DNA of 14,900 nucleotides. Source: Desulfobacterales bacterium (lineage in GTDB: Bacteria; Desulfobacterota; Desulfobacteria; Desulfobacterales; Desulfosalsimonadaceae). Shown here in pieces: positions 7,521-14,900 of the stretch. Both the position numbers and the translations under genes were made by a program. The DNA lies in assembly GCA_018334855.1 (NCBI GenBank), contig JAGXLE010000007.1, positions 1 to 14,900 on the forward strand, in the 5' to 3' direction. Below the pieces are notes generated by a model. It saw only the letters and a program-made list of their open reading frames with translations, had not been told where the DNA came from and ran no database searches. How positions within the stretch are numbered: position 1 is the stretch's first letter; each line of letters starts with the position of its first letter.

Positions 7521-9319
7521 TGCTTTTTACTCTGTTCCGGAAATCCATTTTCACGGCCGTTTTCAGATGACCTGCCGGAAAACTGGCGATTATAAAGCTT
7601 ATAATATTCACCGCCTGCAGACAAAAGTGACTCATGGCGGCCTTCCTCCACGATTTTCCCGCCTGAGATCACGACTATGCGGTCTGCGTCTATGATCGTG
7701 GACAGTCTGTGGGCGATTACAAAAGAAGTACGGCCTTTCATAAGGTTTTCCAGGGCCTTTTGGACCAGCTGCTCCGCTTGGGCGTCCAGGGCGGAAGTCG
7801 CTTCGTCAAGGATAAGGATGGGGGCGTCTTTTAAAAGGGCCCTGGCAATGCACATGCGCTGCTTTTCCCCGCCTGAAAGCCGGTTGCCCAGCTCTCCGAT
7901 GACCGTGTCAAGACCTTTGGGCAGGCTCTGGATGAACTCGTAAATATAAGCGGCCCGGGCGGCATCCAGCAACTGTTCCTGCGTGGCATCAGTACTGCCG
8001 TAGGCTATGTTGCTGCCAATGGTGTCGTTGAACAAAATCGGCTCCTGGGTCACCACGGCTATTCTGCTCCTCAGGTCCTTTACGGCCAGATCCCGGATAT
8101 CAATACCGTCGAGCCTTACCGCCCCTTCGGTGACATCGTAGAAACGCGGAATCAGGCTTACCAGGGAAGTTTTTCCCCCTCCGCTGGTTCCGGCTATTCC
8201 AAGCCGCTCTCCGGGATAAACCTCCAGATTGATTCCCCTGAGTACCGGCTCACCCGGCTGGTAAGCAAAAGAGACGTTCTCAAAAGTTATCCTGTGAGGC
8301 GGATCCGGGATTGGAGCGGGGTTCTCCGGTTCGACCACCTCGGATTCGGTCTCCAGAATATCAAATACCCGGTCTGCTGCCGCCATACCCCGCTGGATCG
8401 CATTATTAAGCCTGGTCAGTTTTTTTACCGGGCCGTAAAGGAGCATAACCGCGGTCATGAAGGAAAAAAAATTGCCCGGAGTGGATTGGCCGTTTATAAC
8501 CCCGTATCCGCCGTACCATATTATCAGCGCAACACCTGTTCCGCCCAGAATTTCCATGACCGGCGAACTAAGAGCCTTGACACGGTATGTTTTTACCTCG
8601 TATCGGAAATAGCGCTTGTTTTTCTCCATAAAACGGTTTTTTTCCCACGGCTCCATCCCGAACGCCTTGACAATTTTGTTGCCTGCAAATGTTTCATGCA
8701 GAAAAGAGTTTAAATCGGCCATTGATTCCTGGCTCCTCGTACTGAAGCGCCGGATCCGGCGGCCGAACTCATAGATCGGGAAAAACGCAAACGGCAGTAC
8801 TATCATGGCTATAATAGCCAATTTCCAGTCCCGGTAGAAAATAACGCCGATAAGCCCTATAATGGTGAAGCAGTCCCTTAATGCCCCTGTAACCGCGGTC
8901 GAAACCATGTTTTTGATGATATTTACATCATTGGTGATCCGCGACATTAGCACGCCGGTCTTCTTGTCATGGAAAAACGCCAGGGAAAGCTCTGTTATTC
9001 TGTCGTAGAGGTTATCGCGCAGCTGCCTGATGATGCTTTCACCGACATAATGCATCAGAAACTCCTGGCCGTACATACCCGCTGCGCGCAAAACGTAGAT
9101 GATCACGACCACAAACGGCATCAAAAGCAGCATCTGCTCGTTTTTTTTCATGAAAATATCGTCTAACACCGGCTTTACCACAAAAGCAGTCGCCGATGTT
9201 GAACCCGCCACCACGATCATACATACCATCGCCAGCAAAAGCCTGCCCCTGCTTTCCCGGATGTATCCCAGGAGACGTTTGTGCCGCGGCCGCAATTCTA
9301 TTTTAAGCTTCAGAGACAT
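7517..9319 (-). CDS. msbA: Lipid A export ATP-binding/permease protein MsbA
   Basis: MsbA is a homodimeric ABC exporter that flips core-lipid A across the inner membrane. At 600 residues it is a half-transporter of normal size. The membrane domain occupies about 25-310 with six helices and includes FFHDKKTGVLMSRITND at 115-131, a typical type IV exporter element. The nucleotide-binding domain has Walker A GTSGGGKT (377-384), Q-loop Gln425, ABC signature LSGGE (481-485), Walker B ILILDE (501-506) and the switch His537 (IAHRL). It overlaps lpxB by 10 bases upstream and lptF by ATGA downstream. Position between lipid A synthesis genes and Lpt permease genes supports MsbA over another exporter of the same fold. 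Confidence 0.93.
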   Translation of the reverse strand: MSLKLKIELRPRHKRLLGYIRESRGRLLLAMVCMIVVAGSTSATAFVVKPVLDDIFMKKNEQMLLLMPFVVVIIYVLRAAGMYGQEFLMHYVGESIIRQLRDNLYDRITELSLAFFHDKKTGVLMSRITNDVNIIKNMVSTAVTGALRDCFTIIGLIGVIFYRDWKLAIIAMIVLPFAFFPIYEFGRRIRRFSTRSQESMADLNSFLHETFAGNKIVKAFGMEPWEKNRFMEKNKRYFRYEVKTYRVKALSSPVMEILGGTGVALIIWYGGYGVINGQSTPGNFFSFMTAVMLLYGPVKKLTRLNNAIQRGMAAADRVFDILETESEVVEPENPAPIPDPPHRITFENVSFAYQPGEPVLRGINLEVYPGERLGIAGTSGGGKTSLVSLIPRFYDVTEGAVRLDGIDIRDLAVKDLRSRIAVVTQEPILFNDTIGSNIAYGSTDATQEQLLDAARAAYIYEFIQSLPKGLDTVIGELGNRLSGGEKQRMCIARALLKDAPILILDEATSALDAQAEQLVQKALENLMKGRTSFVIAHRLSTIIDADRIVVISGGKIVEEGRHESLLSAGGEYYKLYNRQFSGRSSENGRENGFPEQSKKQ

Positions 9320-10512
9320 GACAACACGCCGGAGTTTTCTTTGTATGGAGAAGCGCCCTTTTCCCCGGCCGGCCTTATCATTGACAGGGCGATATCCGCG
9401 GTCTTCCCGGAAGCACCCTGCCGGCCAAGCATGGCCCTTACTGATAAAAGCCGCCGGCGCAAAACAGCCAATGCATCCGGATCAGAAAGCAGATGGGAGA
9501 CAGTGCACGCGATTGCAGCCGGATTGGCCTGCTTCTGGATCAGTTCCGGCACTACCCGCTCGCCTGCAATTATATTGGCAAGCCCTATATGATCAACATT
9601 TACCAGCATACGTCCCAGCATATAGTTTACAGGAGATATACGATACATTATCACCATCGGCACGCCGAAAATGGCCGCTTCCAGGGTAACGGTTCCTGAT
9701 GCCGCCACCACCAGGGTGCATACATTGAGCACCTTTTCAATCGCCCCGGGCTTTAATTCAATGTCTAAAACATCCCTGTAAGGCCCGAGAAAACCTTCCA
9801 GCCATTGCCGGTCAATTCCCGGCGCCATTGAAACGACAAAACCGATTTCCCCTATTTGATTTCCCAGCCGGTTTGCCGCAGCCAGCATTACCGGAAGGTT
9901 TCGCCTGATTTCACTGTATCTGGATCCCGGAAGCAGCCCCACGGTAATTCTTTCTTCATCTGCCGAGGATTTAAGCTCCCCGGCTTCCTGCGCATAATGA
10001 TCCAGAAGGGGATGGCCCACAAATGTTGCAGCAACCCCATGGGTTTGATAAAAATCCTTCTCAAACGGCAGGATCACGGCCATGTGATCGACGAAACGCC
10101 TGATTTTACGTATGCGCCCCCTGCGCCATGCCCACAGCTGCGGGCTGATGTAATAAAGAACCGGCACAGAATTCTTTTTTGCAAATTTTGCCATGTGGAG
10201 GTTGAAATCCGGAAAATCAATCAATATAAGCAGTTCCGGTCGATGACGGAGCATCTCTTTTTTTACGCGGGAGGCTTCGCTGATCACAACCGGCAGCCTG
10301 GAAAAAACTTCCGTAATGCCGACAACCGAAAGCCGGCCGGCCTCCACCAGGATATCTACGCCCGCCTCTTTCATCTTCTGCCCCCCGATTCCGCAAAAAG
10401 TCAGATCCGGAGATTTTGCCGTCATTTCCCTTACCAGGCGCGCCCCGTGATTATCCCCGGAGGTCTCGCCCGCAATGATCATCACTCTGCGGCCCGGCGA
10501 AGCCTGAGTCAT
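9310..10512 (-). CDS. lpxB: Lipid-A-disaccharide synthase
   Basis: LpxB is a peripheral inner-membrane GT19 glycosyltransferase that joins UDP-2,3-diacylglucosamine to lipid X to form the disaccharide 1-phosphate. The 400-residue length fits. Signatures: GETSGD at 15-20, DFPDFN (substrate pocket), YYISPQLWAWR, the LPFE and VGHPL blocks, GLLPGSR (nucleotide-sugar side), and ASGTVTLEAAIFGVPMVIMY followed by KQANP near the C-terminus. The ATG at 10512 overlaps the stop of the oxidoreductase gene (ATGA) and gives a short lead-in before the first beta strand. It works directly after LpxI, encoded two genes upstream, and before LpxK. Confidence 0.95.
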   Translation of the reverse strand: MTQASPGRRVMIIAGETSGDNHGARLVREMTAKSPDLTFCGIGGQKMKEAGVDILVEAGRLSVVGITEVFSRLPVVISEASRVKKEMLRHRPELLILIDFPDFNLHMAKFAKKNSVPVLYYISPQLWAWRRGRIRKIRRFVDHMAVILPFEKDFYQTHGVAATFVGHPLLDHYAQEAGELKSSADEERITVGLLPGSRYSEIRRNLPVMLAAANRLGNQIGEIGFVVSMAPGIDRQWLEGFLGPYRDVLDIELKPGAIEKVLNVCTLVVAASGTVTLEAAIFGVPMVIMYRISPVNYMLGRMLVNVDHIGLANIIAGERVVPELIQKQANPAAIACTVSHLLSDPDALAVLRRRLLSVRAMLGRQGASGKTADIALSMIRPAGEKGASPYKENSGVLSCL

Positions 10513-11483
10513 TTGGGGCGTCCTTTCACCCGGGCCATTGCCCTGTCTATCTGTCCTGTGATATCAACGGCTATCTTTAAGGCATTCCTGCCCATGCTGC
10601 CGGAAACCTCGGGCTCGCTGCGATCTGCCACGGCCGCGGCAAATGAACGGATTTCATCGGCCAGGGCGTCTGCCTGTTCAAAAGTCTGGCTTTCCATCTG
10701 CATGCCCGGAACAGGGCATTGCTCTTCGCCGCTGCCGGGCCTTATATGGGTGATAGCCCGATTGGCGAAATCAATGGACAGGTAACCGTCCTGCTGGAAA
10801 ATTCTTATTTTTCGTTCATTCTTGTTTGAAATCCGGCTTGCGGTCACGTTGGCGGCGGCACCGTTTTCAAATTCGATATGAGCATTGGCGATATCCACCA
10901 TGCCGGTGACCACCGGGGCGCCCAGGGCATGGCAGTAACTTATGCCTGATTTGACAAAATTTAATATCAGATCGATATCGTGGATCATAAGATCATGTAT
11001 TACACTCACGTCCGTGCCCCGGGGCTGATAAAGGCTCAGACGGTTACACTCTATGAAAAGCGGATTGCGCACAATATCCTTTACGGCAGACACCGCCGGA
11101 TTAAAGCGCTCCAGATGGCCCACCTGGATAATTCTGCCTTTTTGCGAGGCAAGCTCGATTAATTCATCAGCCTCGGCAACGGTTTGCGTGATGGGCTTTT
11201 CAATGAGCACATCAACACCCTGCTCCAGAAAGGCCCTGGCAACTTCATAATGCAGCGGGGTGGGCACGGCAATACTTACCGCATCCGCCTTTCCGAAAAG
11301 CTGCCTGTAATCAGCAAAAGCCTCTGTCCCAACCCTTTTTGCCACCTCTGCGGCCCGGTCCCGGTTTGTATCCACCACCCCTACCAGATCAACGCCTTCC
11401 AGATTGGCGTATTTTTCCGCGTGAAACTTGCCCAGGTAGCCGACTCCGACCACCGCCGCCCTGATTTTATCTGTCAGGCCCAT
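10509..11483 (-). CDS. Gfo/Idh/MocA-family NAD(P)-dependent oxidoreductase (GnnA-like candidate)
   Basis: A 324-residue cytosolic dehydrogenase. The N-terminal Rossmann fold has GVGYLG at 13-18 and an acidic residue ending strand 2 (VVDTN, Asp38). The family motif EKP is at 95-97, followed by the C-terminal beta-sheet domain with LMIHDIDL at 165-172 carrying the catalytic-type His168. The gene lies 3 bases after lpxI and overlaps lpxB, so it belongs to lipid A synthesis by context. The known precedent is GnnA, which oxidises the 3-OH of UDP-GlcNAc before the aminotransferase GnnB makes the 3-amino sugar. No aminotransferase is encoded in the window, so that role is a hypothesis. Family assignment is firm; the substrate is not. 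Confidence 0.85.
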   Translation of the reverse strand: MGLTDKIRAAVVGVGYLGKFHAEKYANLEGVDLVGVVDTNRDRAAEVAKRVGTEAFADYRQLFGKADAVSIAVPTPLHYEVARAFLEQGVDVLIEKPITQTVAEADELIELASQKGRIIQVGHLERFNPAVSAVKDIVRNPLFIECNRLSLYQPRGTDVSVIHDLMIHDIDLILNFVKSGISYCHALGAPVVTGMVDIANAHIEFENGAAANVTASRISNKNERKIRIFQQDGYLSIDFANRAITHIRPGSGEEQCPVPGMQMESQTFEQADALADEIRSFAAAVADRSEPEVSGSMGRNALKIAVDITGQIDRAMARVKGRPK

Positions 11484-11486
11484 TTT

Positions 11487-12341
11487 TTACCCGCTGCTTT
11501 CTTTATTATACTGCCCGGAATCATCCACACGGGCCTCTATTGATATGCCGTATTTATCTGCCAGTTCCACCATCTCCTCTTTGTCAAATACAATGGATTT
11601 GCCGGCCTCCATTACCAGGACCCTGACGCCGGCTTCCTGCATGGTCCGTATGGTCCGTGATCCTACCGCGGGCACGTCGAATCTGAAATCCTGAATCGGT
11701 TTGCATACCTTTACCACCACGGCATCTCCCCGGCCCAGTCCCCCTCCGCGCTGTATAGTGGAATCCGTGCCGTCTACGGCCTCGACGGCCAGGACCGTAC
11801 CGTTTGCCACCACGACGCACTGACCGATATCAAGACTGCCGATTGCCTTGGCCATTTTCCATCCCAGGTCGATATCCCTTCTTTCTTTTTCCGAAGGCCT
11901 TCGCCTGGTCCAGCAGCCCTCCTCTGCCAGAAGCTCGGGCAGCAGAAAAGTAGAGGAGAGAACCTTTATGCCCTCGTCTTCGAGCAATCCCGCAAAAGCC
12001 CTAAGCACCCTATCGTCATGGGAATCTTTCCGCATGGAAGACATAAGGGAAAGGGCCTTTATATCCGGGCGGATTTCAGACAGGGAAGCCGGCTTTCTGA
12101 TCGCCCCGATCATAACCGCGGCCTTGACCCCGTGCTTTTTGAAAAATTTGATCAGGCGGCGCAGCTGGCCTATATAAAGAGTTTCCATGGCGGCCGTATG
12201 GTCGGCCAGGGAAGGCTCGGTTTCATTGTGAAAGCCCACCGCGCAGACCTCGTAGCCCCTGGCGGCGGCTTTTCTGGCAAACAGCACCGGAAACGGACCG
12301 CTGCCCGCAATCAGCCCGATCCGTTTTTCCGCCTGTTCCAT
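11487..12341 (-). CDS. lpxI: UDP-2,3-diacylglucosamine pyrophosphatase LpxI
   Basis: LpxI (formerly DUF1009) hydrolyses UDP-2,3-diacylglucosamine to lipid X and UMP, replacing LpxH of gamma-proteobacteria, with attack on a different phosphorus. The 284-residue size fits. Visible: the N-terminal domain opening RIGLIAGSGPFPVLFARKA (7-25), IGQLRRLIKFFKKHGV (57-72), then the C-terminal catalytic domain with DIDLGWKMAKAIG (156-168), EAVDGTDSTIQRGG (187-200) and KVCKPIQDFRFDVPAVG (211-227). Asp222 in FDVPAVG corresponds to the essential Asp described in the Caulobacter enzyme. A short AGGA lies 4 bases before the ATG. It is separated from lpxA by 69 non-coding bases in which no structure was seen. 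Confidence 0.93.
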   Translation of the reverse strand: MEQAEKRIGLIAGSGPFPVLFARKAAARGYEVCAVGFHNETEPSLADHTAAMETLYIGQLRRLIKFFKKHGVKAAVMIGAIRKPASLSEIRPDIKALSLMSSMRKDSHDDRVLRAFAGLLEDEGIKVLSSTFLLPELLAEEGCWTRRRPSEKERRDIDLGWKMAKAIGSLDIGQCVVVANGTVLAVEAVDGTDSTIQRGGGLGRGDAVVVKVCKPIQDFRFDVPAVGSRTIRTMQEAGVRVLVMEAGKSIVFDKEEMVELADKYGISIEARVDDSGQYNKESSG

Positions 12342-12410
12342 AATATCCTGCAGTACCGATAAGTGTTATCACCAAGCACGGCTGTACAAGAAGGCTGCCG
12401 ATAATTAAAA

Positions 12411-13181
12411 TTAACGCGTAATGCCGCGCTGGGTGTCTTTGATGAAATTGACCAGGTTGAGCACCTCCGGAGTGTTTTCCACCTCTGCCAGAACCCGCTC
12501 CACGGCCTCGTTTACCGTCAGGCCGATCCGAAAAATAATCCGGTAGGCCCGCTTTAGCTGATCCACGGAATTGTCTGAAAACTGATGACGCTTTAACCCC
12601 ACCTTGTTTAAGCCGTGCAGGGAGGCCCGGTCTCCGGCGGCAATCAGATATGGCGGGATATCCTTGACCACCGCCGATTTTCCCCCGATATAGGCATAAT
12701 TTCCAATCCTTACAAATTGGTGAACGGCTACCAACCCGCCGATTGTCACATGGTCTCCTATGGTGATATGGCCGGCCAGTGTGGCATTGTTTGCCATAAT
12801 CACCCCCCTGCCGGTAATGCAGTCGTGGGCCACGTGAGTATAGGCCATAAGAAAATTGTCTTCCCCGATACGGGTGACCCCGCCTCCGAATTCCGTACCG
12901 CGGTTAAGCGTGGCAAACTCTCTGATAATGGAATTCTGCCCTATCTTTAAGTATGAGACCTCTCCCTTGAACTTTACCGCCTGGGGCACGGCTCCTATGG
13001 AAGCATACTGAAATATCTGGCAATCGGGCCCTATATCAACGTAGGAATCTATGGTGACATGAGAACCTATCCGGGTTCCCGAAGCTATGGAAACATTGGC
13101 ATTGATAATTGAATACGGTCCTATTTCAACATTTTCATCGATTTCTGCCTTTGGGTCAATAATTGCTGTCGGATGTATCAT
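12411..13181 (-). CDS. lpxA: Acyl-ACP--UDP-N-acetylglucosamine O-acyltransferase
   Basis: LpxA transfers a 3-hydroxyacyl chain from ACP to the 3 position of UDP-GlcNAc, the first step of lipid A synthesis. The 256-residue protein is a left-handed beta-helix of hexapeptide repeats (about 1-185) followed by a helical C-terminal domain containing GLKRHQF and ending RGITR. The catalytic His is H119 (HVAHD, equivalent to E. coli H125). By alignment by eye, the chain-length ruler position of E. coli G173 is also Gly here (G167), which would predict a long, C14-type hydroxyacyl chain. No good Shine-Dalgarno precedes the ATG; it starts 12 bases after lpxD and is probably coupled to it. Confidence 0.95.
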   Translation of the reverse strand: MIHPTAIIDPKAEIDENVEIGPYSIINANVSIASGTRIGSHVTIDSYVDIGPDCQIFQYASIGAVPQAVKFKGEVSYLKIGQNSIIREFATLNRGTEFGGGVTRIGEDNFLMAYTHVAHDCITGRGVIMANNATLAGHITIGDHVTIGGLVAVHQFVRIGNYAYIGGKSAVVKDIPPYLIAAGDRASLHGLNKVGLKRHQFSDNSVDQLKRAYRIIFRIGLTVNEAVERVLAEVENTPEVLNLVNFIKDTQRGITR

Positions 13182-13193
13182 CTTTTTTATCGT

Positions 13194-14252
13194 TTATTTT
13201 TCGCCAGTTTTTGTGGTCTTTTTTTCAACACTGGCAATACGCCTTGCCAGCTCTGCGATCTGCTTTTTCATTTCCGGCAGCCCGGAAAGCACGTGCTGAA
13301 CCCTCAGCCATCGGCTATGCGGCATCTCAGGGGTCCCGGAAACCGTTTTGCCGGCATCCACGCTTCTGGCCACACCGGCCTGAGGGCCTACAACAGCCCC
13401 GTCGCCTATGGAAATGTGGCCGCCTATACCCGCCTGACCGGCAAGGATTACGTTTTTCCCCACTGCAGTGCTGCCTGCTATGCCCACCTGGGCCACCACA
13501 ATGGTGTGCTCCCCGATTGTTACGTTATGGGCGATATGGACCTGGTTATCGGTTTTTACTCCTTTGCCGATCCGTGTTTTGCCGAATGTCGCACGGTCAA
13601 CAGTATTGCCGGCGCCTATTTCCACGTCGTCGTCAATCTGCACGATACCCACCTGCGGAATTTTAAAATGCCGCCCCTCATCCGGGGTATATCCATACCC
13701 GTCAGAACCGATCACGCTGCCTGCCTGGATAACCACGCGGCTGCCGATCACGCATTTATCCATTATCGTTACGTTTGCCATGATTTCCGTATCATCACTG
13801 ATGCTGACATTATCGCCTATACAGGCGTGCGGATGAAGGGTGACCCTCCTGCCCAGAGTGACGTTTCTGCCGATAAAAACAAAAGGGGCAATGGCCGCCT
13901 CGCCGCCGCAGCAAAAATTTTCCCCGATAAACGCCATGGGACTGATTCCGGAAAAAGACCGCGTACGGGGATAAAAATAATGCATTACCCTGGCAAAGGC
14001 CAGCCTGGGATTATCCGATAGGATCAGGTCGACCCCGGCCTGCTGCGAAAATCCTCTGGGCACTATCACTGCCCCGGCCCGGATCTTGCTTAACTGGTTC
14101 AGCATCCCCTTATTGTCGGCAAAAGTCACGCAATCCTCTGTTGCCTGTTCAAACGGCATGGCGCACGCCACGCTTCTGTCAGGATCTCCCAGGATATCTG
14201 AGCTCTTTGCCCCGATTATCCTGACCAGTTCAGCCAATCTGATTTGCGTCAT
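13194..14252 (-). CDS. lpxD: UDP-3-O-acylglucosamine N-acyltransferase
   Basis: LpxD adds the second 3-hydroxyacyl chain at the 2-amino group of UDP-3-O-acyl-GlcN. The protein has 352 residues: an N-terminal uridine-binding domain (about 1-100, with DCVTFADNKGMLNQL at 40-54), a left-handed beta-helix of hexapeptide repeats (about 105-300), and a C-terminal helix (325-347) as in E. coli LpxD. The catalytic His is H242 in VHIAHN, and GH279 corresponds to the E. coli H276 region. GSDGYGYTP at 182-190 is the conserved lipid/sugar loop. AGGTGA at 14262-14267 lies 9 bases before the ATG, a good ribosome site. The next gene is lpxA with no fabZ between. Confidence 0.95.
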   Translation of the reverse strand: MTQIRLAELVRIIGAKSSDILGDPDRSVACAMPFEQATEDCVTFADNKGMLNQLSKIRAGAVIVPRGFSQQAGVDLILSDNPRLAFARVMHYFYPRTRSFSGISPMAFIGENFCCGGEAAIAPFVFIGRNVTLGRRVTLHPHACIGDNVSISDDTEIMANVTIMDKCVIGSRVVIQAGSVIGSDGYGYTPDEGRHFKIPQVGIVQIDDDVEIGAGNTVDRATFGKTRIGKGVKTDNQVHIAHNVTIGEHTIVVAQVGIAGSTAVGKNVILAGQAGIGGHISIGDGAVVGPQAGVARSVDAGKTVSGTPEMPHSRWLRVQHVLSGLPEMKKQIAELARRIASVEKKTTKTGEK

Positions 14253-14294
14253 AACAAAATGTCACCTGACCGCCTGTTTTTTACAGCCTCCGGC

Positions 14295-14837
14295 TTACTG
14301 TGTATCTTCCTGCGAAGCTCCGAACTCCCCGTTGTACTTATTGATAAGCCTGTCTGTAATATCAATGGAGTCAGGAGAATAGATCACGGCTGATTTTTCG
14401 ATTATCATCAGATATCCTTCCTTTTTGCCGATCTTTTCGGCAAGGGAAAAAATTTCCTCCCGCAGTTGTCCGACGATTCTGGACTGAATTTCCTGGAGCT
14501 GGGACTGATACTCTTCTTTCTTTGACCGGAGGTCCATTTTTTTTATCGCGATCTCTCTTTTCTTTTCTTCCCGCTTGTCCTTGCTCATGACCATGGAATC
14601 GCGTTCGATCTGCTTTTGCAGCTTTTCTATCTCGCCTGCCAGTGTCTGAAGCTCGTTTTGCATTTCACTGTGTTTATTCTGGATCCGGTTCTGGGCATCC
14701 TGGCCCGCCTCCGATTCCTTGAGCACCTTTTGAAAATCAACCACCCCGATCTTGGCAACATCGGCAGCCCCCGCGGATGTGGCGAAAAAAACCATACACA
14801 GCAGCATCGTTGAAACAGCTTGAATTGCTTTCATCAT
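14295..14837 (-). CDS. ompH: Periplasmic chaperone OmpH/Skp family
   Basis: Skp-type chaperones trap unfolded outer-membrane proteins in the periplasm and deliver them to the BAM complex. An ATG at 14837 is chosen because GGAGG at 14844-14848 sits 6 bases before it; the tandem ATG at 14834 is equally possible, while an upstream ATG at 14864 lies before the ribosome site. The 180-residue product has a signal peptide (basic start, hydrophobic core about 7-19, A22-G23-A24 cleavage before ADVAKIGVVDFQ). A long charged coiled coil follows (about 42-125), forming the prongs, and then a beta segment GYLMIIEKSAVIYS that completes the trimer body. It leads the lpxD-lpxA operon, as in many proteobacteria; the BAM gene usually upstream would be beyond the window. 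Confidence 0.9.
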   Translation of the reverse strand: MMKAIQAVSTMLLCMVFFATSAGAADVAKIGVVDFQKVLKESEAGQDAQNRIQNKHSEMQNELQTLAGEIEKLQKQIERDSMVMSKDKREEKKREIAIKKMDLRSKKEEYQSQLQEIQSRIVGQLREEIFSLAEKIGKKEGYLMIIEKSAVIYSPDSIDITDRLINKYNGEFGASQEDTQ

Positions 14838-14843
14838 TCTTTT

Positions 14844-14848
14844 CCTCC
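14844..14848 (-). promoter_or_regulatory. Strong Shine-Dalgarno of ompH
   Basis: GGAGG on the - strand, 6 bases before the ATG at 14837 and 9 before the ATG at 14834. It rules out the upstream in-frame ATG at 14864 as the likely start. The 52 bases beyond it to the window edge are AT-rich, but no convincing -35/-10 pair was found. Confidence 0.75.
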
Positions 14849-14900
14849 AAAATTTATATGTCATATAGTTCTGAAATAAATTCTATCTTTATTCAAATCA

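Noticed and set aside
9099..9689. Open frame of 196 codons on the + strand
   Set aside because: Antisense to the ends of msbA and lpxB, with a low-complexity Arg/Pro/Ser-rich translation.
9856..10785. Open frame of 309 codons on the + strand
   Set aside because: It lies antisense to lpxB and the oxidoreductase gene, both with clear family motifs; the translation shows no recognisable domain.
12342..12410. 69-base gap between lpxA and lpxI as a regulatory site
   Set aside because: No stable hairpin with a T-run, promoter pair or repeat was seen; it appears to be a plain spacer.
13173..14021. Open frame of 282 codons on the + strand
   Set aside because: Antisense to lpxD. The repeated hexapeptide codons of lpxD explain its length and the repetitive look; no known protein features.
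12411..14252. Periodic sequence in lpxA and lpxD as DNA tandem repeats
   Set aside because: The periodicity is at the protein level (hexapeptide beta-helix repeats); the nucleotide copies are diverged.
1..14900. CRISPR arrays, tRNA/rRNA genes, phage or defence genes
   Set aside because: No direct-repeat arrays, tRNA cloverleaf-like segments, integrases or transposases were seen; coding density by envelope genes is nearly complete.

Overview
The window is an envelope-biogenesis locus from a Gram-negative bacterium. Gene content (LpxI-type lipid A pathway, a Gfo/Idh oxidoreductase between lpxI and lpxB, roughly even GC, a MetF neighbour) suggests a sulfate-reducer-like Desulfobacterota (former Deltaproteobacteria). 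That placement is inference from gene order and protein style; no database search was possible.

Left part, + strand: the 3' end of metF (1-398), an intrinsic terminator (433-474), then a tight three-gene unit: waaA/kdtA (Kdo transferase, TTG start), kdsB (CMP-Kdo synthetase) and a small integral-membrane methyltransferase of the isoprenylcysteine carboxyl methyltransferase type. It ends at 3149, 29 bases from the end of the converging right-hand operon.

Right part, - strand, read from 14.84 kb down to 3.18 kb: ompH/skp, lpxD, lpxA, lpxI, a Gfo/Idh oxidoreductase, lpxB, msbA, lptF, lptG, a 204-base gap, lpxK, and a small kinase-fold protein. Most junctions are ATGA overlaps or gaps below 15 bases, so this is probably one transcription unit. 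Functionally it runs from a periplasmic outer-membrane-protein chaperone through UDP-GlcNAc acylation (LpxA, LpxD), pyrophosphate cleavage (LpxI), disaccharide synthesis (LpxB) and 4'-phosphorylation (LpxK) to flipping (MsbA) and extraction towards the outer membrane (LptF/LptG). The convergent + unit supplies Kdo activation and Kdo transfer. fabZ, often found between lpxD and lpxA, is absent here, as are lpxC and late acyltransferases.

The most unusual object is the lptG-lpxK gap. It holds a roughly 206-base element (5005-5210) with terminal inverted repeats that enclose two further hairpins, arranged with almost no unpaired bases as a three-way junction. Its right arm also encodes the last codons and stop codon of lptG. 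It looks like an inserted palindromic repeat or a structured RNA element inside an otherwise compact operon. No gene-free stretch exceeds 300 bases.
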